A stretch of 64,000 nt of DNA. Source: an uncultured Ruminococcus sp. GTDB lineage: Bacteria; Bacillota; Clostridia; Oscillospirales; Ruminococcaceae. The notes beneath the pieces are model-generated. The model did no database searches. It worked only from the letters and a program-made list of their open reading frames with translations, and had not been told where the DNA came from. Shown here in pieces: positions 33,160 through 43,171 of this stretch (position 1 is the stretch's first letter; each line of letters begins with the position of its first letter). Both the position numbers and the translations under genes were made by a program. The stretch is taken from NCBI GenBank assembly GCA_949291125.1, contig CASEUJ010000038.1, forward strand, positions 1 to 64,000. Direction: 5' to 3'.

Positions 33160-34830
33160 TCATGCAAAGTGTTTTGCATTTCGGAAGCCAAGTGTGCCGG
33201 CGAATGCATCAAAGGCGATATCGGCGTTGTCAGATGTGGTGATGCAATATTGATTCTTGTAGAAGATCGGGACAAACCACGCGTCGTCGAGGATGGCGTT
33301 TTCGAGTGTCTTACATTGTTCCAAAAGCTGTTGTGCCGTCGGGCAAGTCCGCAGCCGGTCGATTTGTGCATCGATATCGTCTTTTGCATACCCGAATGCA
33401 TTGACGTCTGAGCGGAACTGTTCGAGGACTGCCGCCGGATCATCAGCCGTCCCCGTTACGCCATAGACGGCAATGGTATAGTCGCCTTCGGAAAGCCGCT
33501 GCCAGTATTCCGCTTCGGTTACTTCATCGATCCCGATATAAAACCCGAAAACTTCCTGCCATGTTTGGATGATATCATGCAAAAATTCACAATCCATCAG
33601 CGTCTGACAGACGAGGATTTTGGTGGTGTCGATCGATTGGATCTCAAGCTGCTGCATGCCGGTCTGGAAGGTCTGCTGTGCCGCCGCTGTATCGGGCGTA
33701 GGATCCGGTTCGGGCACAAGGTCGCGGTAAAAGGCACTGTCCTGATGTACCGCCGGTGGAATGATTGCAGCAGCCGGCGCTAGATCTGAGCCGGACTGTG
33801 CGCCGATGCTGGTGCGGTCAATTGCCATGGAAAGCCCCTTGCGGATATTTTCGTTGGCAAAGACTTCATTTTCCGGCTGAAAGACCAGCCCGAGCGTTGT
33901 AGCGCGCACAGATGTCACGCAATAGCGGTCGTTTTCCATATAGTGCGCGTCATAGACCGGGGTTACCAGCAGATCGGAATTATCGCCTGCAAAATCCTGT
34001 GTCGTTTCCTGTAGAGTGTCCCGGATGTGGAATGTCAGGTTTGCCGGGTCGATGCTGCGCACGGTGTTGTTGGCAGAATTGCGCCGCATGTAGATGAGGT
34101 TGTCGCTGCCATACGGGTCATAAAACCACAGGCGCAGGTAAAACGCCCCGCACGAGGCGACGGATTCCTGATCCAGTCCATAGCGTCCCTTGGTCTGTTC
34201 AAAAAAGCTTTCATTGCATGGCATGGCAGCCGTAGAAGCAAGCAGGGATAAAAACCGCACATTCGGGGTCGCAAGCGTAAATTCGAGCTGGGTATCGCTC
34301 AGGGCATTTACGCCGATCTCTGTATGCGAAAGCTGTCCTGCCTCGATCTCTGCGGCATTTTGCAGACAGGAAAAGGTTTGGACATAGGGCGAGCGAGTGG
34401 CGGGGTCAAAAATGCGCTGAAACGCATAGACATAATCGGACGCTGTTACTTGCCACGATTCACCCTCATCGATGACATCGTTGCCATTTGCGTCGTAATA
34501 CCAGTATTGTTCCGGCGAAAGCGTGAAGGTATAGGTCAGCCCGTCCGGAGAAATGGTATAGCTCTGTGCGCCGGCAGTCTGGAGCGTGCCGTTTTCGTCA
34601 TATGCAAGCAGCCCCTCATAGAGGTTGCGGATAATCGTCATGGAAGAAGCGTCCGTTGCGGACTGTGGATCTAAGCTCTCCGGATTCCCGATGAGACTTG
34701 CCGTAAAGAGATAGCCCGAGCCGTCGCTCTGCTGTTTCTGAAAGGGGAGATCACAGCCGGAAAGCGGGAACATCAGGCAAAGGGCGGTGGAAACGGACAG
34801 GATTCTGCGGAGAAAGTTGTGGTGTAGCAT
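33160..34830 (-). CDS. Peptide-type ABC transporter substrate-binding lipoprotein
   Basis: The 556-residue protein is a family 5 solute-binding protein (OppA/DppA-like). The lipobox LSGC places the lipidated cysteine at residue 26, so it is anchored outside the membrane. Family blocks include SLDPQSATDASS near residue 55 and a SPDGLTYTFTL segment. The C-terminal half carries the typical second lobe. The start at 34830 has AAAGGA upstream. No permease or ATPase genes are adjacent, so it is an orphan receptor that may share another Opp system or act in sensing. Confidence 0.88.
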   Translation of the reverse strand: MLHHNFLRRILSVSTALCLMFPLSGCDLPFQKQQSDGSGYLFTASLIGNPESLDPQSATDASSMTIIRNLYEGLLAYDENGTLQTAGAQSYTISPDGLTYTFTLSPEQYWYYDANGNDVIDEGESWQVTASDYVYAFQRIFDPATRSPYVQTFSCLQNAAEIEAGQLSHTEIGVNALSDTQLEFTLATPNVRFLSLLASTAAMPCNESFFEQTKGRYGLDQESVASCGAFYLRLWFYDPYGSDNLIYMRRNSANNTVRSIDPANLTFHIRDTLQETTQDFAGDNSDLLVTPVYDAHYMENDRYCVTSVRATTLGLVFQPENEVFANENIRKGLSMAIDRTSIGAQSGSDLAPAAAIIPPAVHQDSAFYRDLVPEPDPTPDTAAAQQTFQTGMQQLEIQSIDTTKILVCQTLMDCEFLHDIIQTWQEVFGFYIGIDEVTEAEYWQRLSEGDYTIAVYGVTGTADDPAAVLEQFRSDVNAFGYAKDDIDAQIDRLRTCPTAQQLLEQCKTLENAILDDAWFVPIFYKNQYCITTSDNADIAFDAFAGTLGFRNAKHFA

Positions 34831-34999
34831 AAGCGGCGTGTCCTTTCTGTATTTCGAACGTGTTCTCATAAAGAATGTGTGCGTATACACAATATATGTG
34901 AACATGCTCTACAATATCTATTGCATGCGGCTGCGTTTCTGTAGTGCCGCAGTTGTATTTGAATCAGGAAAGCTCGAAATTGGTCTTTCTTTGTCTGTT

Positions 35000-35028
35000 A
35001 TTATACCACGCTTGTGTGGCTTGTGCAA
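35000..35028 (-). promoter_or_regulatory. Promoter of the binding-protein gene
   Basis: On the minus strand TTGCAC and TATAAT are separated by 17 nt, giving a leader of about 165 nt. Besides this and the terminator at 35071-35109, the 301-nt gap 34831-35131 shows nothing further. Confidence 0.7.
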
Positions 35029-35070
35029 TAACCATTCGTGAATTTTGTTGTTCCTTTTTCGTATTCGCCC

Positions 35071-35109
35071 AAAAAACCGGCACATGTCCCATAAGGACAA
35101 TGCACCGGT
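35071..35109 (-). terminator. Intrinsic terminator of the YeiH-family gene
   Basis: On the minus strand a stem of about 14 bp (ACCGGTGCA with TGTGCCGGT, and GTCC with GGAC) is followed by six T. Confidence 0.8.
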
Positions 35110-35131
35110 ATTATGTATGGTTCGGATGCGG

Positions 35132-36196
35132 TTACCAGATTCCCAGAACATGCTGCATCGTCAGGCTGACTGCCGCAATGCAGATCCAACAAATTAGACC
35201 TTGGAAAATGGGCTTTGCGCCGGTCTTGACGAGCTTGACGATATCGGTGTTATAGCCGATCGCCGCCATTGCCAGCACGATGAGGAACTTACTTGCCTCT
35301 TTGAGCCAGGAAAACAGGGTGTTTGCACCATCGAGCGCCGCACCGGAAAGTGCCATGTTCACAAGCGTCGTTACGACCGATGCCAGCACGAAATACAAAA
35401 TGAACATCGGGAAGATTTGCCGGAGACTGACTTTTGTCCCGGAAGAAGCGCCGGCGACTTTCTCTTTACGCAGACGGACAAATGCGAGCACGAGTGTAAT
35501 CGGGATAATGGCGAGCGTCCGAGTGAGCTTGACGATCGTTGCGCCGGAAAGAACTGCGCCGTTTGTACCATGGAGCGAATCCCATGTGGACGCCGCAGCC
35601 GTCACGGAAGATGTATCGTTGACCGCAGTTCCGGCAAACAGGGCAAAGCCGTCGTTAGAAAGCCCGATCATGCCGCCAAGCGTCGGGAAGATTAGGGCTG
35701 CGATCACATTAAACAGGAAAATCACCGAGATCGACTGTGCTACTTCAGAATCATCTGCATCGATGACCGGTGCGGTCGCCGCGATTGCCGAACCGCCACA
35801 GATTGACGATCCGACGCCGACAAGCGTTGCGGTCTTTGCCGGGATCTTCAATAGCTTGTAGAGTATAAACGAAACGATCAGTGATGTGGCAATGGTCGAG
35901 AGAATGATCGGAAGCGAGGTCACCCCGACTTTTGCAATGGTCGACAGGTTCAGCCCGAATCCTAACAGCACAACAGCGCACTGTAAGATCTGTTTGGCAC
36001 AAAATCCGATCCCGGCCTGTGCCTTTGGCTTGCTGCGCCAGAAGATCGTCACGATCATACCGGTTAAAATGGCAATGACAGGTGCGCCGATAATCTCAAG
36101 CGCCGGGATGAGCTTTACAAGAATCCACGCCGGGATCGCAATCAGCAGGCATGCACCAATGCCGTACATACGCGCAGAAATGGTCTGAAATTTCAT
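35132..36196 (-). CDS. YeiH/UPF0324-family membrane protein (putative sulfate exporter family)
   Basis: The 354-residue protein is an integral membrane protein with about ten hydrophobic segments. The family blocks are [36 protein letters not shown] and [14 protein letters not shown]. The substrate is not firmly known; the family is named as putative sulfate exporters, and some members are linked to sulfonate degradation. The start at 36196 follows AGGAGG. It is monocistronic with its own promoter and terminator. Confidence 0.88.
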   Translation of the reverse strand: MKFQTISARMYGIGACLLIAIPAWILVKLIPALEIIGAPVIAILTGMIVTIFWRSKPKAQAGIGFCAKQILQCAVVLLGFGLNLSTIAKVGVTSLPIILSTIATSLIVSFILYKLLKIPAKTATLVGVGSSICGGSAIAATAPVIDADDSEVAQSISVIFLFNVIAALIFPTLGGMIGLSNDGFALFAGTAVNDTSSVTAAASTWDSLHGTNGAVLSGATIVKLTRTLAIIPITLVLAFVRLRKEKVAGASSGTKVSLRQIFPMFILYFVLASVVTTLVNMALSGAALDGANTLFSWLKEASKFLIVLAMAAIGYNTDIVKLVKTGAKPIFQGLICWICIAAVSLTMQHVLGIW

Positions 36197-36263
36197 ACAA
36201 TTCCTCCTTTTTGTCCGTTGGAAAATACCGCAAAGTTTCTGTGGATTCTCCAAATTTTTCATT

Positions 36264-36292
36264 ATTGTATCATATTTCGCATCAGAATGCAA
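36264..36292 (-). promoter_or_regulatory. Promoter of the YeiH-family gene
   Basis: On the minus strand TTGCAT and TACAAT are separated by 17 nt. It shares the 307-nt divergent gap 36197-36503 with the phosphatase promoter at 36394-36422. Confidence 0.7.
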
Positions 36293-36393
36293 TTGGTTTT
36301 GCAAAATTTGTGAAAAGTGAAATTCCGGTATTCGCGATCATATCAGAATAAGGATAAGCCGCCGCACCACCATGCATTCCAGTGATCGTGGAA

Positions 36394-36422
36394 TTGACAA
36401 ATGGGGGTGTATGTGATACAAT
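36394..36422 (+). promoter_or_regulatory. Promoter of the HAD phosphatase gene
   Basis: TTGACA and TACAAT are separated by 17 nt. Confidence 0.75.
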
Positions 36423-36440
36423 AAAATCGAAAAATGTGTG

Positions 36441-36483
36441 CCGGAAATGGCGCTTTCACATGTGGGGAAAAGCGCATTTCCGG
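36441..36483 (+). promoter_or_regulatory. Leader hairpin just upstream of the phosphatase ribosome binding site
   Basis: CCGGAAATGGCGCTTT pairs with AAAGCGCATTTCCGG (15 bp with one bulged G), ending one base before the GAAAGAGAGGGG site. It lacks a T-run, so it is not a terminator. It may stabilise the mRNA or control initiation. Confidence 0.55.
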
Positions 36484-36503
36484 GAAAGAGAGGGGTTTGT
36501 AAC

Positions 36504-37157
36504 ATGTATCAGCTTGCCATTTTTGATCTGGACGGAACATTGATCGATTCCATTGCCGATTTAGCAGGCGCGGTGAACGATTCGCTGCGGCGCATGGGCT
36601 ATCCCACGCATCCTGTGGCATCATTTCTGCATTTTGTCGGAGATGGCGTTGTGAAATTATGTGAACGAGCACTGCCGCCAGGAACGCCGCCGGAACAGGT
36701 CGATCGGCTTCTTGCGTTGTTTCAGACATACTATACGGCACACTGTATGGATCTGACCCGACCGTATGACGGGATCGGTGAGACGCTCGACTGCCTCAGA
36801 AACGCCGGCATCCGGCTTGCGGTGGCGTCCAATAAGCCACAGGAATTTGCCGAACAGATCGTCACCCACTTTTTCGGAACGGATCGTTTTGCCATGATCC
36901 TCGGCGGAAATCCTACAAGACCCAAAAAGCCTTCGCCCGAGATTCTGCTTGCCATCCTCGATACGCTTGATGTCTCTGCGGACGATGCCGTCATGATCGG
37001 CGATTCCGATGTAGACATCCTGACTGCAAAACACGCGGGCATGGCGTCGGTTGGATGCATTTGGGGATTCCGCGGCAAAGAAGAATTGGAACAGGCAGGG
37101 GCAGATGATTTGGCGGATTCACCAAAAGCACTGTTGCATATCCTTTTGGAATCGTGA
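36504..37157 (+). CDS. HAD-family hydrolase, phosphoglycolate phosphatase-like
   Basis: The 217-residue protein has the four HAD motifs: FDLDGTLID (nucleophile Asp9), SNKP, the Lys in RPKKPSPE, and MIGDSDVDI. The cap domain is of C1 type (about residues 17-80). These features fit phosphoglycolate phosphatase or a related sugar-phosphate/pyrophosphate phosphatase; substrate cannot be told by eye. The start at 36504 gives the N-terminus MYQLAIFDLDGT. It is preceded by a stable hairpin and followed by the orphan RNA locus. Confidence 0.85.
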   Translation: MYQLAIFDLDGTLIDSIADLAGAVNDSLRRMGYPTHPVASFLHFVGDGVVKLCERALPPGTPPEQVDRLLALFQTYYTAHCMDLTRPYDGIGETLDCLRNAGIRLAVASNKPQEFAEQIVTHFFGTDRFAMILGGNPTRPKKPSPEILLAILDTLDVSADDAVMIGDSDVDILTAKHAGMASVGCIWGFRGKEELEQAGADDLADSPKALLHILLES

Positions 37158-37182
37158 GATTTGCAGAAAAAAGTAAAATTGC

Positions 37183-37211
37183 TTGACAAATCGCCGCATG
37201 TCTTGTATAAT
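37183..37211 (+). promoter_or_regulatory. Perfect-consensus promoter with no gene behind it
   Basis: TTGACA and TATAAT are both perfect and separated by 17 nt. No credible reading frame follows for 540 nt, so it probably drives the structured RNA at 37218-37443. Confidence 0.85.
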
Positions 37212-37217
37212 ATTACA

Positions 37218-37443
37218 TAGACTGTTTGCATTCACGCAAACTCCCATTCAATTTTGCAAAAGCATGCAGTTTAGCATATTGCTTTCCGAGAAAGTTGCAT
37301 ACTGTTTTCTCTGAAAATGCATATGCGGTTTTGTTGCAACTGGTTTTGGATCAATACCTTCTGCAATCAGTATTTTTACAAAACCAGATGTCTCTAATAT
37401 CTTTTTTCCCTGCTTTCTCAATGGAGGCGGGGTTTTTCTTTTT
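37218..37443 (+). ncRNA. Candidate structured small RNA, about 225 nt, unknown class
   Basis: The predicted transcript runs from the perfect promoter to an intrinsic terminator. It carries three further perfect stems: GTTTGC/GCAAAC (37224-37241), AGTTGCA/TGCAACT (37293-37341) and CTGGTTTTG/CAAAACCAG (37340-37387), the last two touching by 2 nt. TTGCA-like cores recur about seven times along it. It does not show tmRNA, SRP RNA or RNase P signatures. A 6S RNA was considered, but I find no long closing helix between its ends. It could also be a long leader of gdhA, but gdhA has its own promoter after the terminators. Confidence 0.45.
37408..37443 (+). terminator. Intrinsic terminator of the orphan RNA
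   Basis: CCCTGC pairs with GCGGGG (one G-T pair), followed by TTTTTCTTTTTT. Confidence 0.6.
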
Positions 37444-37448
37444 TCTCC

Positions 37449-37475
37449 ATTTCCTGAGGAAATCTTTTTATTTTT
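37449..37475 (+). terminator. Second terminator after the orphan RNA
   Basis: ATTTCC-TGA-GGAAAT hairpin followed by CTTTTTATTTTT. The stretch from 37476 to 37587 is very T-rich and shows nothing else I can name. Confidence 0.5.
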
Positions 37476-37587
37476 AAATTTCTTCGTCAAAGTATTTGTT
37501 TTTTTAGATTTGCAATAGAAAGACTTTCGATTTTTTGGGTTTTTTGATTTTCAAAGAAAGAAAATAATGAAATCTTCCATTTTTTTA

Positions 37588-37616
37588 TTGAAAAGGACAA
37601 AAAATTGGTGTATAAT
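37588..37616 (+). promoter_or_regulatory. Promoter of gdhA
   Basis: TTGAAA and TATAAT are separated by 17 nt. The leader to gdhA is about 130 nt. Confidence 0.75.
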
Positions 37617-37668
37617 AAATACTGTTTGAAGACGGCATACAGATGTACGGAAAATACAGACATGCTGA

Positions 37669-39111
<1,443 letters not shown>

Positions 39112-39142
39112 TCTGAATTGTAACTGAAAACGATATAAAAAG

Positions 39143-39186
39143 AACCAGCAGTTCCGGCGGAGTTCCGCAGAGCTGCTGGTTTTTTG
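39143..39186 (+). terminator. Intrinsic terminator of gdhA
   Basis: AACCAGCAG and its exact complement, with a GC-rich inner loop, are followed by six T. Confidence 0.85.
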
Positions 39187-39207
39187 TTGATGTCCGGAAA
39201 GTAGTGC

Positions 39208-39777
39208 TTATTTCATTAGGTCTTTTCCGGCGTTCCATGCCTTCCCGACCTGTTCTCCGATGGTGTAATAACCCGACTGGAACTGATCGAAGATGAGGGC
39301 ATTGAGCTTTTTCGGATCAATTTTGCCGTTTTCGGATAACACGGATTCATCCGCGCTGACGTTCACGATCTTTCCGACAATCGCATGAAGATTTTCAGTC
39401 TCGACAATTTCAGCGAGTTCACATTCAAGCGTTACCGGGAACTCTGTGATGATCGGTGCATTGACAAAAGCACTTTTCTCTGCGTGATAGCCACTGCGTG
39501 CGAATTTATCGGACATCTTGTTGCCGGTTGCAATGCCGAAGAAGTCCGCCACATCCATGTGTGCCGCATCTGCGATTGACACCGTAAACGCCTTTGTCTG
39601 GCGAATATTTTTTGTTGTTTTATGGTCTTCATCAATAAAGAGCGCGATTTTGTCCATATCACTGATCATTGCCCATGCTGCGTTCATCGGGTTGACAACA
39701 CCAGCTTCATCATATGCCGCAACAATGGTGACAGGCATCGGGAATAATGCCGGAATTATGCCTAAATTTTTTCTCAT
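39208..39777 (-). CDS. Flavin reductase family protein (FMN-binding split barrel)
   Basis: The 189-residue protein has the family pattern: PMPVTIVAAYDEAGVVNPMNAAWAMI, FTVSIADAAHMDVADFFG and a VTLECELAEIVETENLHAIVGKI block. Members bind FMN and take part in NAD(P)H-dependent flavin or quinone reduction. It lies 44 nt downstream of an NAD(P)-binding protein on the same strand and opposite an HxlR regulator, a common three-gene redox-stress layout. It is a distant relative, not a duplicate, of the protein at 30245-30763. Confidence 0.85.
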   Translation of the reverse strand: MRKNLGIIPALFPMPVTIVAAYDEAGVVNPMNAAWAMISDMDKIALFIDEDHKTTKNIRQTKAFTVSIADAAHMDVADFFGIATGNKMSDKFARSGYHAEKSAFVNAPIITEFPVTLECELAEIVETENLHAIVGKIVNVSADESVLSENGKIDPKKLNALIFDQFQSGYYTIGEQVGKAWNAGKDLMK

Positions 39778-39821
39778 GTGTATCAGTTCCTTTCAATTAA
39801 AATATTGTGCCGCCTGTTCTG

Positions 39822-40460
39822 TCAGACAGCTGCAAGCGCTGTTTCAATCGGCGTGTCACCGCTCTTGCACTTGATGACCTTGCGATAGGTATTTTCCTTG
39901 TCAAGGACGCTGCAAAGTACCGCAGCCACATCCGGGATCGGGTTTGCGCCGTCCGATGCCGGATCGATTTCAATTTTTCCCGTTGCCGGTTCTTCTTTGA
40001 GGATGCTCGGCTGGATAATTGTGTAGTTGAGCGAAGTGCTGTGGATCAGATAGTGATCCGCGAAGAATTTGGAAATGTTATAGTTGGTGATTTTTTGCAG
40101 TGACGGCGACACTGCCCATTTTTCCGGCTCAAGGGCATAGAGCGAACTGAGCATGATATAGCGCGAAATGCCGGCCGCCTCTGCCGCCCACATGAGCTTG
40201 ACTGCGCCGAATGCGTCGGTCTGAAGCAGATCCTTACCTCTCGATCCTGCGAGGAAGTATACAGCATCGCAGCCATTGATCAGTTCCTGGATTTTGCTGA
40301 CGTCGTCATGTAGATCCAACAGCACTGGCTTACAGCGTTCCGATTCTGTCAGAAGCTCCGGATGCCTAGAACCGCATACCAGCGTGTGTCCCTTTGCAAG
40401 CAGTCCTTCTACGACAAATTTTGCGACTCTCCCGGTTGCACCAGCAATAAAAATTTTCAT
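39822..40460 (-). CDS. NAD(P)-binding atypical SDR protein (NmrA/YwnB-like)
   Basis: The 212-residue protein has an N-terminal Rossmann motif GATGRVAKFVVEGLL and a DLHDD acidic segment. It lacks a clear YxxxK catalytic pair, as in atypical short-chain dehydrogenase/reductases that act as redox sensors or flavin/quinone reductases. A TCAGGAGGTCAT-type ribosome binding site lies just upstream. It is the first gene of a two-gene unit under a promoter facing the HxlR gene. Confidence 0.8.
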   Translation of the reverse strand: MKIFIAGATGRVAKFVVEGLLAKGHTLVCGSRHPELLTESERCKPVLLDLHDDVSKIQELINGCDAVYFLAGSRGKDLLQTDAFGAVKLMWAAEAAGISRYIMLSSLYALEPEKWAVSPSLQKITNYNISKFFADHYLIHSTSLNYTIIQPSILKEEPATGKIEIDPASDGANPIPDVAAVLCSVLDKENTYRKVIKCKSGDTPIETALAAV

Positions 40461-40519
40461 AAAAATGACCTCCTGAGAAAAATCGATTTGCGGCAGTGCG
40501 GATTATTTTGACACATGCC

Positions 40520-40548
40520 TTGACTTTTTTGCAAGCTTGCACTATAAT
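40520..40548 (+). promoter_or_regulatory. Promoter of the HxlR gene with operator-like palindrome
   Basis: TTGACT and TATAAT are separated by 17 nt. The spacer contains the 12-bp palindrome TGCAAGCTTGCA (40530-40541). A weaker TATACT at 40593-40598 could be an alternative -10 element. Confidence 0.6.
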
Positions 40549-40574
40549 TATAACATACATCCAAACAATGTCAA
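40547..40574 (-). promoter_or_regulatory. Divergent promoter of the SDR-flavin reductase unit
   Basis: On the minus strand a perfect TTGACA and a perfect TATAAT are separated by 16 nt. The -10 element overlaps that of the opposite promoter, and the palindrome at 40530-40541 would sit at its transcription start. Confidence 0.65.
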
Positions 40575-40622
40575 GTACGCACTTTTATGTGATATACTTA
40601 CGGAAAGGAAAGTGTCAAGATC

Positions 40623-41009
40623 ATGTCGGGAAAATGCATTCAAGGGGCAAAGCTCGAGGATACGGGCTTTAACTATACCATGTCGCTGATCCAGGGAAAG
40701 TATAAAATGTACATTCTTTATACGCTGCTCTGTTATCACACCGTCCGTTTCAATGAGATGAAGCGCTATATCGGCGAGATCTCCTATAAAACGCTCAGCA
40801 GTACGCTCAAAGAGCTGGAGGCAGATGGCCTTGTCCACCGTGAGGAGTATCCCCAGATCCCGCCGAAGGTGGAATACAGCCTGACCGATCGGGGAAAGTC
40901 GCTGATGCCGATCCTTGACCAGATGTGTCAATGGGGGACGGATCACAGAAACGATCTACGGGAACCGATTGATCAGAGTATACCGCAATTGCAAGAACGC
41001 ATTTCATAA
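40623..41009 (+). CDS. HxlR-family winged-helix transcriptional regulator
   Basis: The 128-residue protein is a small dimeric regulator with family blocks GKYKMYILYTLL, RFNEMKRYIGEISYKTLSSTLKELEADGLVHREEY and KVEYSLTDRGKSLMPIL. Cys5 lies near the start; in several redox-sensing HxlR proteins an N-terminal cysteine is the switch. It is divergent from an SDR protein and a flavin reductase, which it probably controls by binding the shared promoter region. GGAAAG precedes the ATG. Confidence 0.9.
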   Translation: MSGKCIQGAKLEDTGFNYTMSLIQGKYKMYILYTLLCYHTVRFNEMKRYIGEISYKTLSSTLKELEADGLVHREEYPQIPPKVEYSLTDRGKSLMPILDQMCQWGTDHRNDLREPIDQSIPQLQERIS

Positions 41010-41026
41010 ACGCGTTTGATAAATGG

Positions 41027-41074
41027 AAAATGACCGGATGCGTCCATGAAAGGGAAACAGCAGCCGGTCATTTT
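41027..41074. terminator. Bidirectional terminator between HxlR and aminopeptidase genes
   Basis: AAAATGACCGG and its exact complement form an 11-bp stem with A/T runs on both sides. Confidence 0.75.
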
Positions 41075-41101
41075 GATTCTAATATTGAATTCCTATGTTG
41101 T

Positions 41102-42505
41102 TTACGATGCAATAAATGCACAGAATGCACGATAGGTCATATAGACATCGAGCTTTGCAACGACTTCCATCGGTGCGTGCATCGAGAGCACCGGTACGCC
41201 AACGTCAATGGTGTCAATGTCTAAATTTGCGATATACGCCGCAACTGTTCCGCCGCCGCCGGCATCGACCTTGCCGAGTTCGCCCGTCTGCCAAACGACA
41301 TTCTGGTCATCGAGTAATTTGCGGATCGTTCCGACAAATTCTGCCGATGCATCTGATGTGCCGGACTTGCCCCTTGCACCGGTGTATTTAGTGACACAGA
41401 CGCCATGGTTAAGGTATGCGCAGTTTTTCAGTTCCATGACATCTGGGAAGGTCGGATCGAACGCCGCATTGACGTCTGCCGACAGACACTGGGAATGGTG
41501 CATCACATGGCGCCCTTTTGCGCCAAAAGCATCGGCTAAGTCTTCGAGGAAGTATGCCAGATAGGACGAGCAAAGCCCGGTGTTGCCGTCGCTCCCGGTT
41601 TCTTCTTTGTCCGTCAGAATGGTAACTGCCGTATGGGTCGGCGATTGACAGTCAAGGATTGCCCGGAGTGCCGGATATGCGCAGACGCGGTCGTCGTGGC
41701 CATAGCCTGCGATCATGCTGCGGTCAAATCCAAGCTCTCTGACCGGAAATGCCGGAACCGCTTCGAGTTCTGCCGAGAGGAAATCAGCTTCGTTGATGCC
41801 GTATTTTTCATGAAGGATGTGGAGGATGTGGAGCTTAACCTGTTCGCTCTCTTCATCTTTGTTAAAGGGCATCGATCCGACTAAGAGATTGAGTTCTTCA
41901 CCCCGAATGAGTTCGCCGGCTGGGCGCTTCATCTGCTGTGGTGCTAGATGCGGCAGAAGGTCGGTGACACAGAAGATCGGATCGCCTGCATCCTCGCCGA
42001 TCTGAACTTCGACCTTCGTACCGCCCGCCAGTACGACAACGCCATGCAGTGACAGCGGGATCGTCGTCCACTGGTATTTCTTGATGCCGCCATAATAGTG
42101 GGTCTTGAACAGCGCAAGCTCGTGGTCTTCATACAGTGGATTCTGCTTGAGGTCGAGCCGCGGGGAATCGATGTGTGCCGCACAAAGCCGCACACCCTCT
42201 TCGATCGGTGCGGTGCCGATGACGGCGGCGATGATTGCCTTGCCGCGGTTGTTAACATAGACCTTATCGCCGGCATGAAGTGCCATGCCCGGCGTAAAGA
42301 GCCGGAATCCCGCTTCCTCGAGAAGGGCTGCCGCATTTCTGGCTGCTTCACGTTCTGTTTTGGAAGTGTTCAAAAACTGCATATAGTCCTTTGCAAATGC
42401 ATCACTTTCTGCCTGCTGTGCATCATCGATGCGCATTGCTGCGTGTTTTGTCTGCATAAATAGCTGCTCTTTGCGTGTTTTTGCTTCACTTTTTGCTTCT
42501 GACAT
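41102..42505 (-). CDS. M18-family aminopeptidase
   Basis: The 467-residue zinc aminopeptidase has the M18 metal-site blocks: AAHIDSPRLD, TDKEETGSDGNTG and the C-terminal LSMHAPMEV. It releases N-terminal residues from peptides in the cytoplasm. GGAGGT lies 9 nt before the ATG. It is the last gene of the unit running DUF951, prfA, tsaC, coaE and this gene, 24 nt after coaE. Confidence 0.92.
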   Translation of the reverse strand: MSEAKSEAKTRKEQLFMQTKHAAMRIDDAQQAESDAFAKDYMQFLNTSKTEREAARNAAALLEEAGFRLFTPGMALHAGDKVYVNNRGKAIIAAVIGTAPIEEGVRLCAAHIDSPRLDLKQNPLYEDHELALFKTHYYGGIKKYQWTTIPLSLHGVVVLAGGTKVEVQIGEDAGDPIFCVTDLLPHLAPQQMKRPAGELIRGEELNLLVGSMPFNKDEESEQVKLHILHILHEKYGINEADFLSAELEAVPAFPVRELGFDRSMIAGYGHDDRVCAYPALRAILDCQSPTHTAVTILTDKEETGSDGNTGLCSSYLAYFLEDLADAFGAKGRHVMHHSQCLSADVNAAFDPTFPDVMELKNCAYLNHGVCVTKYTGARGKSGTSDASAEFVGTIRKLLDDQNVVWQTGELGKVDAGGGGTVAAYIANLDIDTIDVGVPVLSMHAPMEVVAKLDVYMTYRAFCAFIAS

Positions 42506-42529
42506 TTTCTCATTACCTCCATCCGGCGC

Positions 42530-43171
42530 TTATACCATTGCGCCATATTTTGCTTCATAATAATGGATCAGCTTTGCCGAAAGCTCCTGTGCGGCGCTTG
42601 ATAGATCTTCTAGGCTGGTGTTATTTTCCAGCACAATATCGGAATGTTCCCGGAAGAATTCTTCGGTAAGCTGTATATGCATGCGTCTTTGTGCTGCTTC
42701 TTCTGAAATACCGTCGCGTTGGATGATGCGCTTTTTGCGCGTCTGTGCATCCGCGACAACAGAGATGATCAGATCGCAGAAGTCATCCGCTCTGCTTTCG
42801 AACAGGGTCGGGGCATCGAGTAAGATCAGTTTGTGGTTTTGCTGGGAATGGCGGTGGATCATGCGCAGAATCTCGCCCATAATGTAGGGATACATGATCG
42901 TATTGAGCATCTCTAATTTGCGGCGATCTGAAAATGCAATTGATGCAAGCATCCGCCGATCCAGCTCACCGTTTGGACACAGGATTGTATCAGAAAAGCA
43001 TTCACGGAGATCTGCCAGACAGTGCGAGCCGCGCTTGACCACAAGCCGCGCAATCGCATCTGCGTCGATCAGATGAAAGCCGTTTCTGACGAAAATGCCA
43101 GAAACCGTACTTTTCCCGGCGCCGGTCTGACCTGTTAGACCGATCACCATGACTCCATCCAAGCTGTTCAT
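42530..43171 (-). CDS. coaE: Dephospho-CoA kinase
   Basis: This enzyme performs the last step of coenzyme A synthesis. The 213-residue protein has the P-loop GLTGQTGAGKSTVSGIF, the DADAIAR motif, DAPTLFES and the RIIQRDG block. The ATG overlaps the upstream stop as ATGA, so translation is coupled; a second Met at codon 8 is possible. Confidence 0.94.
   Translation of the reverse strand: MNSLDGVMVIGLTGQTGAGKSTVSGIFVRNGFHLIDADAIARLVVKRGSHCLADLRECFSDTILCPNGELDRRMLASIAFSDRRKLEMLNTIMYPYIMGEILRMIHRHSQQNHKLILLDAPTLFESRADDFCDLIISVVADAQTRKKRIIQRDGISEEAAQRRMHIQLTEEFFREHSDIVLENNTSLEDLSSAAQELSAKLIHYYEAKYGAMV

Noticed and set aside
37218-37443. 6S RNA, tmRNA, SRP RNA or RNase P RNA identity for the orphan transcript
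   Set aside because: The diagnostic conserved sequences are not seen and no long end-to-end helix typical of 6S could be found by eye; a model search is still decisive.
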